From NCBI RefSeq assembly GCF_963682185.1, contig NZ_OY821667.1:974109-1038108 (forward strand): a stretch of 64,000 nucleotides of DNA, in the 5' to 3' direction. Numbering within the stretch: position 1 is the first letter of the stretch; every line of letters begins with the position of its first letter. This document shows, piece by piece, positions 51,861 through 60,728 of the stretch. Origin of the DNA: an uncultured Cohaesibacter sp. (GTDB lineage: Bacteria > Pseudomonadota > Alphaproteobacteria > Rhizobiales > Cohaesibacteraceae). The translations under genes and the position numbers were made by a program. The notes under the pieces are model-generated. The model was not told the DNA's origin and searched no databases. It was given only the letters and a program-made list of their open reading frames with translations.

Positions 51861-52018
51861 CCGCAGCGCATCGGTTGCGGACGTCCAAGAGCTATTGGCC
51901 CTTGGATACCAGGATGCAAGGATTCCCGGATAGGAACAGTGACAATAAGGTTTGACCCTTTAGAGGTTTGTCACTCGCTAGAGGCTAGTTCCACCCGGTT
52001 TGGTGGGAGTACGAGTGA
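51861..52018 (+). ncRNA. Structured leader RNA with alternative helices upstream of the GPR-like gene
   Basis: Successive potential helices are CCGCA/TGCGG (51861-51880), TCCAAG/CTTGGA (51884-51906) and AGTGACAA/TTGTCACT (51938-51975, with an inner AAGG/CCTT). A 7-pair TCACTCG/CGAGTGA helix (51971-52018) encloses TTCCACC/GGTGGGA (51989-52008). The third and fourth outer helices share 51971-51975, so only one can form at a time. The segment ends about 45 bases before the ATG. It could be a cis-regulatory leader or a separate small RNA. I do not recognise a known class. Confidence 0.5.
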
Positions 52019-52061
52019 AAAGCCCGATGCAAGTATTGAGTAGAACAAGGCTAGAGCAGAC

Positions 52062-55000
52062 ATGGTAACGAAGTCTCCAAAGATTCAGGATCCGACAGAA
52101 GCGGCTCTGTCAGCGGTTGAAGATGCTTTGAAAATGGATTTCGACGTCTCTGAAGAGACCAATGAATCCAAGCCGAAAGACGACGCGGACACGGCAAGAG
52201 ACGCCACAGGCGAAAAGGCAGCAGCCAAAGGCGAAGGGCGCGGCAACAAGATCAAGCCAAGGCCAGCCAATGACGATCAGCAATCGGTTGGCCATCTGCT
52301 GCATTCCCTGCAGCAGCCACCAAGCTCGGCTCCTTACATGTTTGCCTCGATCTTGTCGCTCTTCTGGGTTGCCATTGGCGGGGGCCTGTTCTTCATGGGC
52401 TTTGGCGGTGAGCAGATCGCTCAGGACGGCTTTGCATCCCTGATGGATTCGCCTGCGGCTCTTGCAGCCATGGCAGGCATCTTCCTGCCGGTGATCCTGT
52501 TCTTCATGATGGCCTACATTGTTGTTCGGGCGCATGAAATGCGTCAGGTCTCCAACGCCATGACGCAGGTCGCTATGCGTCTTGTGGAGCCGGAAAACGT
52601 AGCCAAGGAATCGGTCGTCAATGTTGGTCAGGCCATTCGCCGCGAAGTGGCCTCCATGAGCGACGGCATCGAACGGGCTCTGGCACGCGCTTCCGAGCTG
52701 GAAGTGATGGTGCATAACGAAGTATCCTCGCTGGAACGCGCCTACACCGAGAACGAACTGCGCATTCGCTCGCTGATCGACGAACTGATCACCCAGCGCG
52801 AAGCCATCGTGACCAACTCAGAACGCGTGCGCGCCTCCATTTCCGGCGCCCATACCAGCCTCTCCGACGAGCTGAACACCACCAGCGAGTCGATCTCCAA
52901 AAGCGTTTCCGATGCAGGCTCCCGCGTTACCCTGTCTCTGGCTGAAAAAGGCGAGCAGATCACCATCGCGCTGGCCAACGCTGGCGAGACCATGGTCAAT
53001 GTGCTCTCCAACCGCGGTTCCGATCTGGTGGATCGCCTCTCCACCACAGGCGCCAATGTGACCGAATCCCTGACCGATGCCGGTCAGTCGATCACCAATC
53101 AGCTCAGCATGTCTGGCACCGACATTTCTCAGAAACTGGAAATGACCGGTAGCGACCTGACGAGCCAGCTCGCCAGCATCGGCCATGAAGTAACCGATCG
53201 CTTCATCGGCGCAGGTCAGGAACTGACCTCCACTCTCTCCCAGACAGGCGAGACAGTCACCCAGAATATCGCCGAAGTTGGCGCCGGGCTGAACACCAAT
53301 CTGCAGTCCATCGGCAATGACGTAACGGCCAACCTGTCGACCACCGGCAACGCGCTCACCAGCGAGTTGAAGTCCATCGGCTCGGAAGTCACCGAAAACC
53401 TTGCCTACACCGGCAGCTCCCTGACGAGCGAGTTGAAATCCATCGGCACCGAGGTTACGACCAATCTGGCTGACACGGGCAACAGCCTCACCGGCGAGTT
53501 CAGAACCATTGGCGCAGAGGTCACTGCAAACCTCTCCACCACCGGCGGCGCTCTCAGCACCGAGCTGCGCACCATTGGTACGGAAGTCACCGAAAATCTT
53601 GCCAATACCGGCAATTCTTTGAGCAGCGAACTCAAGTTCATTGGCACAGAGGTTACCGAGAATATCGCAACCACCGGCCAATCCTTGACGGACAATCTCA
53701 GAAGCTTCGGTTCCGAAGTTACGACGAACCTCGCAGACACCGGCGGTTCCATCACCTCCGAACTGCGCGAAATCGGCACGTCTGTCACCGGCAGCCTGAC
53801 GGAAATCAGCTCCACGATGACCCTCTCCATGTCCGAGACGGGCTCCACCGTGGCAGAAAATATCCGTACGCAAGGCACCGAGATCGTTTCGGCCATCACC
53901 GAACGCTCCTCCGAAGTTTCCCAGGCCCTCAAAGGCACTGGCGATGCGCTTCTGGTGGATCTGTCGCTGCGCGGCACGGAAATCAACGAGAAGCTGGACG
54001 AGACGGGTACCAACATTGCCCAGACCATTTCCAGCACCGGCGAAACGCTCACCCAGCGCATGACGCAGACCGGAACCCATATTTCCGAAACCCTGTCAAC
54101 GCAGGGCGAGCAGTTCACCATCAAGCTCGACACCACCGCAGAGCGCATTCATCAGACGGTTACCGTCAAGGGCGGCGAGCTCAACGAGCAGCTTGAAGCC
54201 CATGCCTCCAATCTGGGCTCCATGCTGGACGAACGCACAAGCAGCATGAGCATTGTGCTTGAGACCCAGTCCAAGGCCATGTCCGAAAATCTCGAAGAAG
54301 CCACGGGCAAGGCAACCGACGCGCTCAATTCCCGCTCCATGGAAGTCACCGAACGCCTTGCCATGGTCGGCACCGAGATCGCCAAGGTCATTGCTCAGCG
54401 CGGCAACAAGGTCAAGGACCTGTTCGAGAGTGCTGGCGGCGAACTCACCAACGCCCTGCAAGGCCAGAGCGAAGAGATCCGCATCGCCATGGAAGAACGC
54501 GTCAAGGCGTTCGACGATGTCATTACTGTCGGCGGCACCAATCTCGTCAGCCATCTTGGCGATCGCCTCGACAATCTCAGCCAGTCCATGGATCAGCGCA
54601 TCAACTCGCTTGATCAGACCCTGTTCGCTAGAGCCGGTGAAATTCAAAGCATGCTGGATAGCCGCCTTGAAGGCTTCTCGGTCAGCGTTTCGGCGCGTGC
54701 TGAAGAAGTGGCCAACGCACTTACCAGCCGCACCGAAACATTCGAGCAGGAAATTGCGACACGCCTGAGCGGCTTCGAAGACAATGTCTCCAGCCTGACG
54801 ATGAATTTCGCCACCAAGGCCGACACGCTCAATACCGCACTGGAAGAGCGCACCACAAGACTGGACGAAACCCTCGATTCCCGGGCACGCAATATCAACG
54901 AAACGCTGCTTGAGCGCACCCGCGATATCGCGCAGGCCTACTCGCAAGGGCAGAATGACATCAACGAGAGCATGGACAAGCGTCTCACTCTGGTTGGCGA

Positions 55001-57668
55001 AACCCTGTCCCGTCAGGCGCACGAGCTTACCGAAACCCTGTCCGATCGCGTTGCCGAAATCAACGTCTCCCTTGGCAGCAAGGTCTTCGAGGTTGCAGAA
55101 ACCCTCGACAGCCGGTCTGCACAGATCGAGGCCATCCTCAATGATCGCCTGAATGCGATCTCCACCAACTTCGCAACCGAAAGCGCCAAGGCTCGCGACG
55201 CTCTCGCCTCCACGCTGACAACGGCAAGCGCCGAAATCACCGAGAAGACCGAGAACTTCAACGCAGTCCTCGGGTCGCGCTCGGCTGAGCTTTCCTCCAT
55301 TCTGGATGAAAAAGGCAACTCCGTGGTTCAGGCTCTGGATAGCAGAAGCCAGAGCATCACCGAGACCTTCCAGAAGGCGGGTGAAAGCATCATTCACAGC
55401 CTCTCCAGCCGCGGGGGCGAAATTGCCCGTGCCGTTGCTCAGGAAAGCGCCCGCGCCTCCCAGACCCTCGCTGAAACGGGCGACCATCTGGTCAGCACCA
55501 TCAACGACAACAGCTCACGCGCCACGGAAACGCTCAACGAAAGCACGAGCCGTGCCGTTCAGGCGATTACCGAGAACACAGATCGTTCCGTTGGCTCTTT
55601 GACCAACAGCACCGATCGCGCAGCACACACCATGTCTGAGAGCGCCCAGATGGCCGTTCAGACGCTTGAAGAAAGCACATCGCGTACGCAGATGGCCCTT
55701 TCCGCAAGTGCGGAAATGGCAGCCAAGGCCCTCAACGAGAGCTCAAGCACAACCCTGGCCGCCTTTGAAAATACCTCGCGACGCACGGTTACCGCAATCA
55801 CGGAAAGCTCAAGTGGCACTCTGGAAGCCCTTGAAGAAGGCTCCCGTCGTGCAGTCGAAGCCATCAGCCAAAGCTCCAACGGCACCCTTGCCGCCTTGGA
55901 CGAAGGCTCACGGCGCGCTGTATCCGCGCTTTCTGAAAGCTCCCGTCAGGCTGTTGAGACCATTGGCGAGAAATCCAATGAAACCCTCACTGCCATGGAC
56001 GAAAGCTCCAAGCGGACTGTTGAAGCCCTTACCATCAGCTCCGATCAGGCAAGGAGCGCATTGGAAGCCTCTTCGAGCAATCTGGTCAAGGCCATTGCCC
56101 AGAGCAGCCACGACGCTATTGTCAAGCTCGACACGTCCAACAAGCGTCTGGTGGAAGCAATGCGCATAGCCTCGGACGAAGCCAGCCAGTCCATGAGCAG
56201 CACCAACGAATTGCTGCGGGCCGATGGCACAGAGATTGTCGAGCGGCTCAAACATGCCAACGACACACTCTCCGAGCTGCTGCTCAATGCCGGTCACAGC
56301 CTGTCGACCATCGAGACCAGCCTGTCCGATCAGACCAACCAGTTCCGCACGGTCGTGGAAACGGTGGTCAACGAAGCCGGCAACTCGACCAACCAGCTTA
56401 CCGGCCATGTGCATGATCTGCGCGATGTTTCCAACAGCATCCTTGGTCAGGTGGCCTCTCTCACCGACAAGTTCGAAGAGCAGGCCTCCGCTCTGGTCAA
56501 CACGACCCGCATCATGGAATCCACCAATGATCGCCTTGAAGGCTCGGTCGAGGAACGACGCGCCATGCTTGTCAGCATGACCGAAGACCTCTCCCAGCGG
56601 ACAGAAGCCATCGAGAATGTGCTCAACAACTTCACCTCGATCATTGCCAGCACCCTGAGCACAGCCGAAGGCCGCGCACGGGATGTGGGCATGCTGCTCA
56701 GCCAGAGCACCGAAGGGGTTTCCAAGGAAGTCATGGACCAGCTCGAACAGCTGCGTATCAATGCGGCTTCCGAAGGGCGCCGCGCCGCGGAATCCATTCG
56801 TGCCGTGCAGCGTGAAATGAGCGAGGAAATGGCCCAGTCCATGTCCGATGCCAACACACGCTTCGAGCAGGCCACACAGGACATTCGCACCATCACGCAG
56901 GAAATCAAGCGTGACTTGGATGTCACCCGCTCCGAGCTCAAACAAGGCCTCAGCGAACTGCCAACCGAAACCCGTGAGGCAACCGGCGCCATGCGTCGTG
57001 TGGTCTCCGAGCAGATCGACGCCCTCAAGGAACTGTCCCGCGTGGTACAGCGCCATGGCAACATGTTCGATACGGTGCCCGCATCGGATCGTTCCAACCA
57101 GCAGCGCAACAATGCACCAGCAGCAAGCAACCAGCAGCGTCCGCTGCCACCTGCTCAGCAGCCAGCACGACAGCCTGAACCACAGCCTCAGCAGCAACCA
57201 CAGCAGACTGCAAGCAATTATGCCCCGCAGAGCTCTAGGGACGAACCAGAAGGTCGCTCCGGCGGCTGGGTCTCAGATCTGCTGCGTCGCGCCTCCCAGC
57301 CAGAGGACAACATTCCTCAGCCGGGCGATGCCGAGGCACTGGCTCCCATTTCCAAGGATATCATCCGCGGAATTGATACCAACAACCAGTCGGAAGCATG
57401 GGAAAGCTATCGCCGCGGCGAAGGCGGAAGCTTCACACGGCGGCTCTACACTCTGAAAGGTCAGCAGACCTTTGAAGATGTGCGCATGCGCTACCAGCGT
57501 GACACAGACTTCCGCAATACGGTGAACCGCTATGTCGGCGATTTCGAGCGCATTCTGGATGACATTTCCAGAAAGGATCGTGACGGAAGCTCGACCATGA
57601 ACTATCTGACGTCGGATACCGGCAAGATCTACACCATGCTTGCCCATGCCAGTGGCCGGTTGGGATAA
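52062..57668 (+). CDS. Giant coiled-coil membrane protein, probable Growth Pole Ring (GPR) homologue
   Basis: The product has 1,868 residues. A charged cytoplasmic N-terminus (~90 residues) is followed by two membrane helices (about 93-114 and 132-155). From about residue 284 to 1,380 the chain is a nearly continuous 11-residue repeat of the form x3-G/S-x2-hydrophobic-T/x-x2-L (for example KSIGTEVTTNL, ADTGNSLTGEF, EEGSRRAVEAI), the apolipoprotein-like hendecad pattern. A coiled coil and a Pro/Gln-rich linker (residues ~1,670-1,730) precede a conserved C-terminal domain (YRRGEGGSFTRRLYTLKG; FRNTVNRYVGDFERILDDI). Size, two N-terminal helices and apolipoprotein-like repeats match GPR of Agrobacterium, which forms a ring at the growing pole and is needed for rod shape. 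Homology is judged by architecture. Confidence 0.8.
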   Translation: MVTKSPKIQDPTEAALSAVEDALKMDFDVSEETNESKPKDDADTARDATGEKAAAKGEGRGNKIKPRPANDDQQSVGHLLHSLQQPPSSAPYMFASILSLFWVAIGGGLFFMGFGGEQIAQDGFASLMDSPAALAAMAGIFLPVILFFMMAYIVVRAHEMRQVSNAMTQVAMRLVEPENVAKESVVNVGQAIRREVASMSDGIERALARASELEVMVHNEVSSLERAYTENELRIRSLIDELITQREAIVTNSERVRASISGAHTSLSDELNTTSESISKSVSDAGSRVTLSLAEKGEQITIALANAGETMVNVLSNRGSDLVDRLSTTGANVTESLTDAGQSITNQLSMSGTDISQKLEMTGSDLTSQLASIGHEVTDRFIGAGQELTSTLSQTGETVTQNIAEVGAGLNTNLQSIGNDVTANLSTTGNALTSELKSIGSEVTENLAYTGSSLTSELKSIGTEVTTNLADTGNSLTGEFRTIGAEVTANLSTTGGALSTELRTIGTEVTENLANTGNSLSSELKFIGTEVTENIATTGQSLTDNLRSFGSEVTTNLADTGGSITSELREIGTSVTGSLTEISSTMTLSMSETGSTVAENIRTQGTEIVSAITERSSEVSQALKGTGDALLVDLSLRGTEINEKLDETGTNIAQTISSTGETLTQRMTQTGTHISETLSTQGEQFTIKLDTTAERIHQTVTVKGGELNEQLEAHASNLGSMLDERTSSMSIVLETQSKAMSENLEEATGKATDALNSRSMEVTERLAMVGTEIAKVIAQRGNKVKDLFESAGGELTNALQGQSEEIRIAMEERVKAFDDVITVGGTNLVSHLGDRLDNLSQSMDQRINSLDQTLFARAGEIQSMLDSRLEGFSVSVSARAEEVANALTSRTETFEQEIATRLSGFEDNVSSLTMNFATKADTLNTALEERTTRLDETLDSRARNINETLLERTRDIAQAYSQGQNDINESMDKRLTLVGETLSRQAHELTETLSDRVAEINVSLGSKVFEVAETLDSRSAQIEAILNDRLNAISTNFATESAKARDALASTLTTASAEITEKTENFNAVLGSRSAELSSILDEKGNSVVQALDSRSQSITETFQKAGESIIHSLSSRGGEIARAVAQESARASQTLAETGDHLVSTINDNSSRATETLNESTSRAVQAITENTDRSVGSLTNSTDRAAHTMSESAQMAVQTLEESTSRTQMALSASAEMAAKALNESSSTTLAAFENTSRRTVTAITESSSGTLEALEEGSRRAVEAISQSSNGTLAALDEGSRRAVSALSESSRQAVETIGEKSNETLTAMDESSKRTVEALTISSDQARSALEASSSNLVKAIAQSSHDAIVKLDTSNKRLVEAMRIASDEASQSMSSTNELLRADGTEIVERLKHANDTLSELLLNAGHSLSTIETSLSDQTNQFRTVVETVVNEAGNSTNQLTGHVHDLRDVSNSILGQVASLTDKFEEQASALVNTTRIMESTNDRLEGSVEERRAMLVSMTEDLSQRTEAIENVLNNFTSIIASTLSTAEGRARDVGMLLSQSTEGVSKEVMDQLEQLRINAASEGRRAAESIRAVQREMSEEMAQSMSDANTRFEQATQDIRTITQEIKRDLDVTRSELKQGLSELPTETREATGAMRRVVSEQIDALKELSRVVQRHGNMFDTVPASDRSNQQRNNAPAASNQQRPLPPAQQPARQPEPQPQQQPQQTASNYAPQSSRDEPEGRSGGWVSDLLRRASQPEDNIPQPGDAEALAPISKDIIRGIDTNNQSEAWESYRRGEGGSFTRRLYTLKGQQTFEDVRMRYQRDTDFRNTVNRYVGDFERILDDISRKDRDGSSTMNYLTSDTGKIYTMLAHASGRLG

Positions 57669-57732
57669 CAGGATCAGGCAAGAGGAGCCAATCCTCTTGC
57701 TTCTAACCCTCCCGCCAAAAGCTTTTCAAACA

Positions 57733-57765
57733 CAAAAAAGGGTGCCAGCACGGCACCCTTTTTCA
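57733..57765. terminator. Bidirectional terminator between the GPR-like and CheZ-like genes
   Basis: AAAAAAGGGTGCC AGCAC GGCACCCTTTTT: a 10-pair stem with A and T tracts on either side, between convergent genes. Confidence 0.92.
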
Positions 57766-57812
57766 TGACATATATAAGATAGGCAACAGCCTTGCAGGGC
57801 TGTCAGAAAAGA

Positions 57813-59213
57813 TCAGCTGAACTGAGCCACACGATCACGCAGGTCGAGAAGCTCTTCTTCTTCCTCTTCGGAAGAAGCCAGCTCTTCATTCAACGCCTTG
57901 TCGAAGATATCAGCAGAAGCAAAAATATCCGGCTCACCGTCTTCGGCTGCGGGCATGGCTTCGGCTTCATCCTGTGCGGTCACATCAGTATCAGTGGAAG
58001 CCTCTACGGACGGCTCTTCTGCATCAGTTGAAGCAAAGATATCGGCTTCCTGATCTTCAACACTCGTAGCAGCCTCAGGCTCAACAGTCTCCAGATCGTC
58101 GATAGCATCAGCCTCGACGTCTGCTTCGGCTGCCCAGTCAAGATCCTGCATATCCATGATGTCTACATCTACAGAGTCAACATCGACCACTTCGTCAGCT
58201 GCGTCTGCCGCTTCATCGGCAGCCCATTCAGACATTTCGTCAGAAGGTGCTTCTTCAAAGCTTGCCTCGTCCGCCACATCAACCTCGGATGCCGTTGCAA
58301 ACAACGCATCGGTATCATCCTGATTCATCTCAGCGGAAAGATCTGCGTCTTCCTCGGCCGCTTCGCTTGCATTGGCTTCATTAGAACCAGCCGTATCGAA
58401 CAAAGCGTCTACATCGTTCTGATCAGACTGTGCATTATTGTCAAACAACGCATCGACATCATTCTGGTCGGCTTCTTCATAAAGATCCGGAGCATTGAAC
58501 AGATCATCAACGTCGTCTTGTCCAACCCCCTCGCCTTCAAGGGCAGGACCATTAAGAAGATGGGCATCGGGGCGCTGATCATGCCGCCGGTGATCATGCT
58601 GATCCACCTCGACACCTTCGGATTCGAATCCCCAGATATCGATCATGGAATTAATGCGGCTTTCGACATAGCGCATGGCATCCACAATTTTCCTGATCCG
58701 CTGACCAGTGAGATCCTGGAAGGAGCAAGCCATATAAATGTTGGTCGCTTCTACATCCAGTTCATCACACTTATCGCTGTCAGCACCCATTTCGCGCAGC
58801 GTCCAGGCGAATTCCTGAATTTTCTCAGCAGCACCCAGAATATCCCCGGTTGCATTTTCTGTTTGAGAAACAATGGCATCAAGCTCAACCGTTGCACGCT
58901 CGAAGCGCTCGGAACCCTGATTGTCTTCATGCTTGATTTGAGCAATTTCTGTTTTGGTGCGCTCTATGGCATTGGCCATATCCGTCAGATCCATGCGAAC
59001 CTGATGCATCAGAGAGGATGGCGCTCTTTCCCGTACAACCGTTTTTTCCAGTTTATCGATCGCGGTCAATAGGGTATCAGTATCTGCATTACGATTTCTA
59101 CGGGCATATTCCGCCAGGAACCAGCGACCTCTCGCAGTTTCCATCACGGCGGCTTCGATCGCCAGATAGTCCTCTTGTCGCAGTGGTGTAGGTGGCATTG
59201 GTTTGCTGCTCAT
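57813..59213 (-). CDS. cheZ: CheZ-like protein phosphatase with long acidic tail
   Basis: Residues ~15-195 form a helical CheZ-type domain. The active-site motif is ACSFQDLTGQRIRKI, giving Asp167 and Gln171 as equivalents of E. coli CheZ Asp143 and Gln147. CheZ dephosphorylates CheY-P. Residues ~196-466 are an acidic Asp/Glu/Ala-rich tail, absent from classical CheZ. It includes four copies of a Q-D/N-D-V/T-D-x-L-F peptide (residues 232-239, 250-257, 264-272, 297-305) that resembles the CheY-binding peptide of FliM, and two DIFAS words. Convergent with the GPR-like gene. The tail's role is inferred, but the phosphatase family is clear. Confidence 0.85.
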   Translation of the reverse strand: MSSKPMPPTPLRQEDYLAIEAAVMETARGRWFLAEYARRNRNADTDTLLTAIDKLEKTVVRERAPSSLMHQVRMDLTDMANAIERTKTEIAQIKHEDNQGSERFERATVELDAIVSQTENATGDILGAAEKIQEFAWTLREMGADSDKCDELDVEATNIYMACSFQDLTGQRIRKIVDAMRYVESRINSMIDIWGFESEGVEVDQHDHRRHDQRPDAHLLNGPALEGEGVGQDDVDDLFNAPDLYEEADQNDVDALFDNNAQSDQNDVDALFDTAGSNEANASEAAEEDADLSAEMNQDDTDALFATASEVDVADEASFEEAPSDEMSEWAADEAADAADEVVDVDSVDVDIMDMQDLDWAAEADVEADAIDDLETVEPEAATSVEDQEADIFASTDAEEPSVEASTDTDVTAQDEAEAMPAAEDGEPDIFASADIFDKALNEELASSEEEEEELLDLRDRVAQFS

Positions 59214-59332
59214 GGTTCAGACCAAGTTCCTATCTTTATTGGCGCGAATCACGCTCTGTATACGCATTCTCACTGCCTAATGCTACAGGCCAAATCTTAA
59301 CGCAATTTTACTTTTCAGCAGGCAAATCCGCG

Positions 59333-60529
59333 ATGCACCCCCCAATTCAGCAAAAATACGCGCTGCGCATGTCGCTTTTTTATGCCGGGTTTTTCTTTCC
59401 CTTTGGTATTTACGTACCTTTTTTCGGGATCTGGCTGAAGAGTTTGGCGTTTAGCCCAGAAGAGATCGGGTTGGTATTAACCATACCCATGATCGCGCGC
59501 GTGATATTTACGCCCCTTATGGCAGCAATATCGGACAAAATCGGCGACCGTCGGCTTGCCTTGCGCATCTATTGCAGTCTCTATGGCCTGACATTTGCCT
59601 TGATTATGCTTAACGACAGCCTGATCTGGATTGCGTTAGTTATGGCGGTATCACATATTGCCCAAAGTGCCATTATCCCCGTGGGAGACTCTCTTGCGCT
59701 GGCTGGTACACGACGCTTCGGGCTCGATTACGGACGCATGCGCAGCTCCGGCACCCTTGCCTTTCTAGTAGCCAACCTGGCAGGCGGCCTTTTCATGGAG
59801 CATTTTGGCGCCAACAAGCTGATCTGGTTGCTGGTTATCGGCAATATGCTGCATATCATCTTTTCGGTTTCCCTGCCCATAGATCCCAGACGGATCGACA
59901 ACAAGGCGCTTGCGAAAGGCACCCGGCTGGATTGGGCGCAATTGAAGCAATTCGGGCAAGGCTGTTTCTGGATCATTCTCGTGTCGGCCTCTCTCCTTCA
60001 GGCATCGCACAGCATGCTTTACTCTTTTTCCGCGATCTACTGGACCAAGATCGGCGTCTCGGCCAACATGACCGGTCTTTTGTGGTCCATGGCCTCTGTC
60101 TCCGAAATCATTCTGTTTCGCTATTCCAAGAAGATATCCGCCATATTCGATTGGCGAGCCTTGCTGAAGATTGCAGCTCTGATCGCGATTATCCGCTGGG
60201 CCACCTTCCCTCTGGAGCTACCAACATACGGTTATCTGCTGCTTCAGATTCTGCACGCGGGAAGCTTTGGCTGTGCGCATCTGGGCGCCATGTTCTTCAT
60301 CAACGAAACCGTTGATGATGAGCTTTCGGGCACAGCACAGGGGCTCTACACCATGCTGACCGGTCTTCTGTCGGCCATGGCAACAACGGCCTCTGGATTC
60401 CTATATGCCGAATTCGAAGGCGCAGCATTCTTGTCCATGAGCCTCATTGGCCTTCTGGCTTTGAGCCTCTTGATGCTGAGCAGGTGGGTTCCCCTTAGCC
60501 ATATAAGGGTCAATGCCAACGCCAAATAG
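59333..60529 (+). CDS. MFS transporter (MFS_1-like / phenylpropionate-permease type)
   Basis: The protein is 398 residues from MHPPIQQKYALRMSLFYAGFFFPFGIYVPFFGIWL; the frame is open 47 codons further upstream, over the divergent cheZ promoter, and that part does not look coding. It has about twelve hydrophobic segments. The TM1 start and RRFGLDYGRMRSSGTLAFLVANLAGG loop fit the MFS_1-like (HcaT-type) subgroup. Substrate unknown. Divergent from the CheZ-like gene. Confidence 0.85.
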   Translation: MHPPIQQKYALRMSLFYAGFFFPFGIYVPFFGIWLKSLAFSPEEIGLVLTIPMIARVIFTPLMAAISDKIGDRRLALRIYCSLYGLTFALIMLNDSLIWIALVMAVSHIAQSAIIPVGDSLALAGTRRFGLDYGRMRSSGTLAFLVANLAGGLFMEHFGANKLIWLLVIGNMLHIIFSVSLPIDPRRIDNKALAKGTRLDWAQLKQFGQGCFWIILVSASLLQASHSMLYSFSAIYWTKIGVSANMTGLLWSMASVSEIILFRYSKKISAIFDWRALLKIAALIAIIRWATFPLELPTYGYLLLQILHAGSFGCAHLGAMFFINETVDDELSGTAQGLYTMLTGLLSAMATTASGFLYAEFEGAAFLSMSLIGLLALSLLMLSRWVPLSHIRVNANAK

Positions 60530-60659
60530 TCTCCGGCAGAGAGCAGGTAATAATTTATTCTCTGCAAAGGCATGAATTTCCTGTATAAAAGGCATAGAAT
60601 CTGGCATGCGTCGGGTAGGCGAAATCCGGGTCGGTTATGATTTATTGATTCTTTTTGAA

Positions 60660-60684
60660 GGCCAGCCCCATATTTTGGCTGGTC
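60660..60684 (+). other. Hairpin between the MFS gene and mlaE
   Basis: GGCCAGCC / GGCTGGTC with a nine-base AT-rich loop (one G-U pair), 45 bases before the mlaE start and 130 after the MFS stop. A T4 tract follows soon after, so it could be a weak terminator or a leader structure. The rest of the 200-base gap has no clear signal. Confidence 0.4.
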
Positions 60685-60728
60685 GATGGTTTTGAAGCAG
60701 CACAAACGCAAGTAAGGCAAACTGTTAT

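Noticed and set aside
53000-53800. Repetitive 33-base units that might suggest a CRISPR array or minisatellite
   Set aside because: The units are in frame, degenerate at silent positions and encode 11-residue protein repeats; there are no identical direct repeats with unique spacers.
52818-57197. Three long minus-strand ORFs (420, 463 and 429 codons) opposite the GPR-like gene
   Set aside because: Their apparent repeats are the antisense reading of the 11-residue repeats of the real gene; they have no ribosome sites or recognisable domains.
59192-59332. In-frame N-terminal extension of the MFS gene overlapping the cheZ start
   Set aside because: The 47 extra residues are not hydrophobic in the MFS pattern and would overlap the divergent gene; the ATG at 59333 starts the first transmembrane helix.
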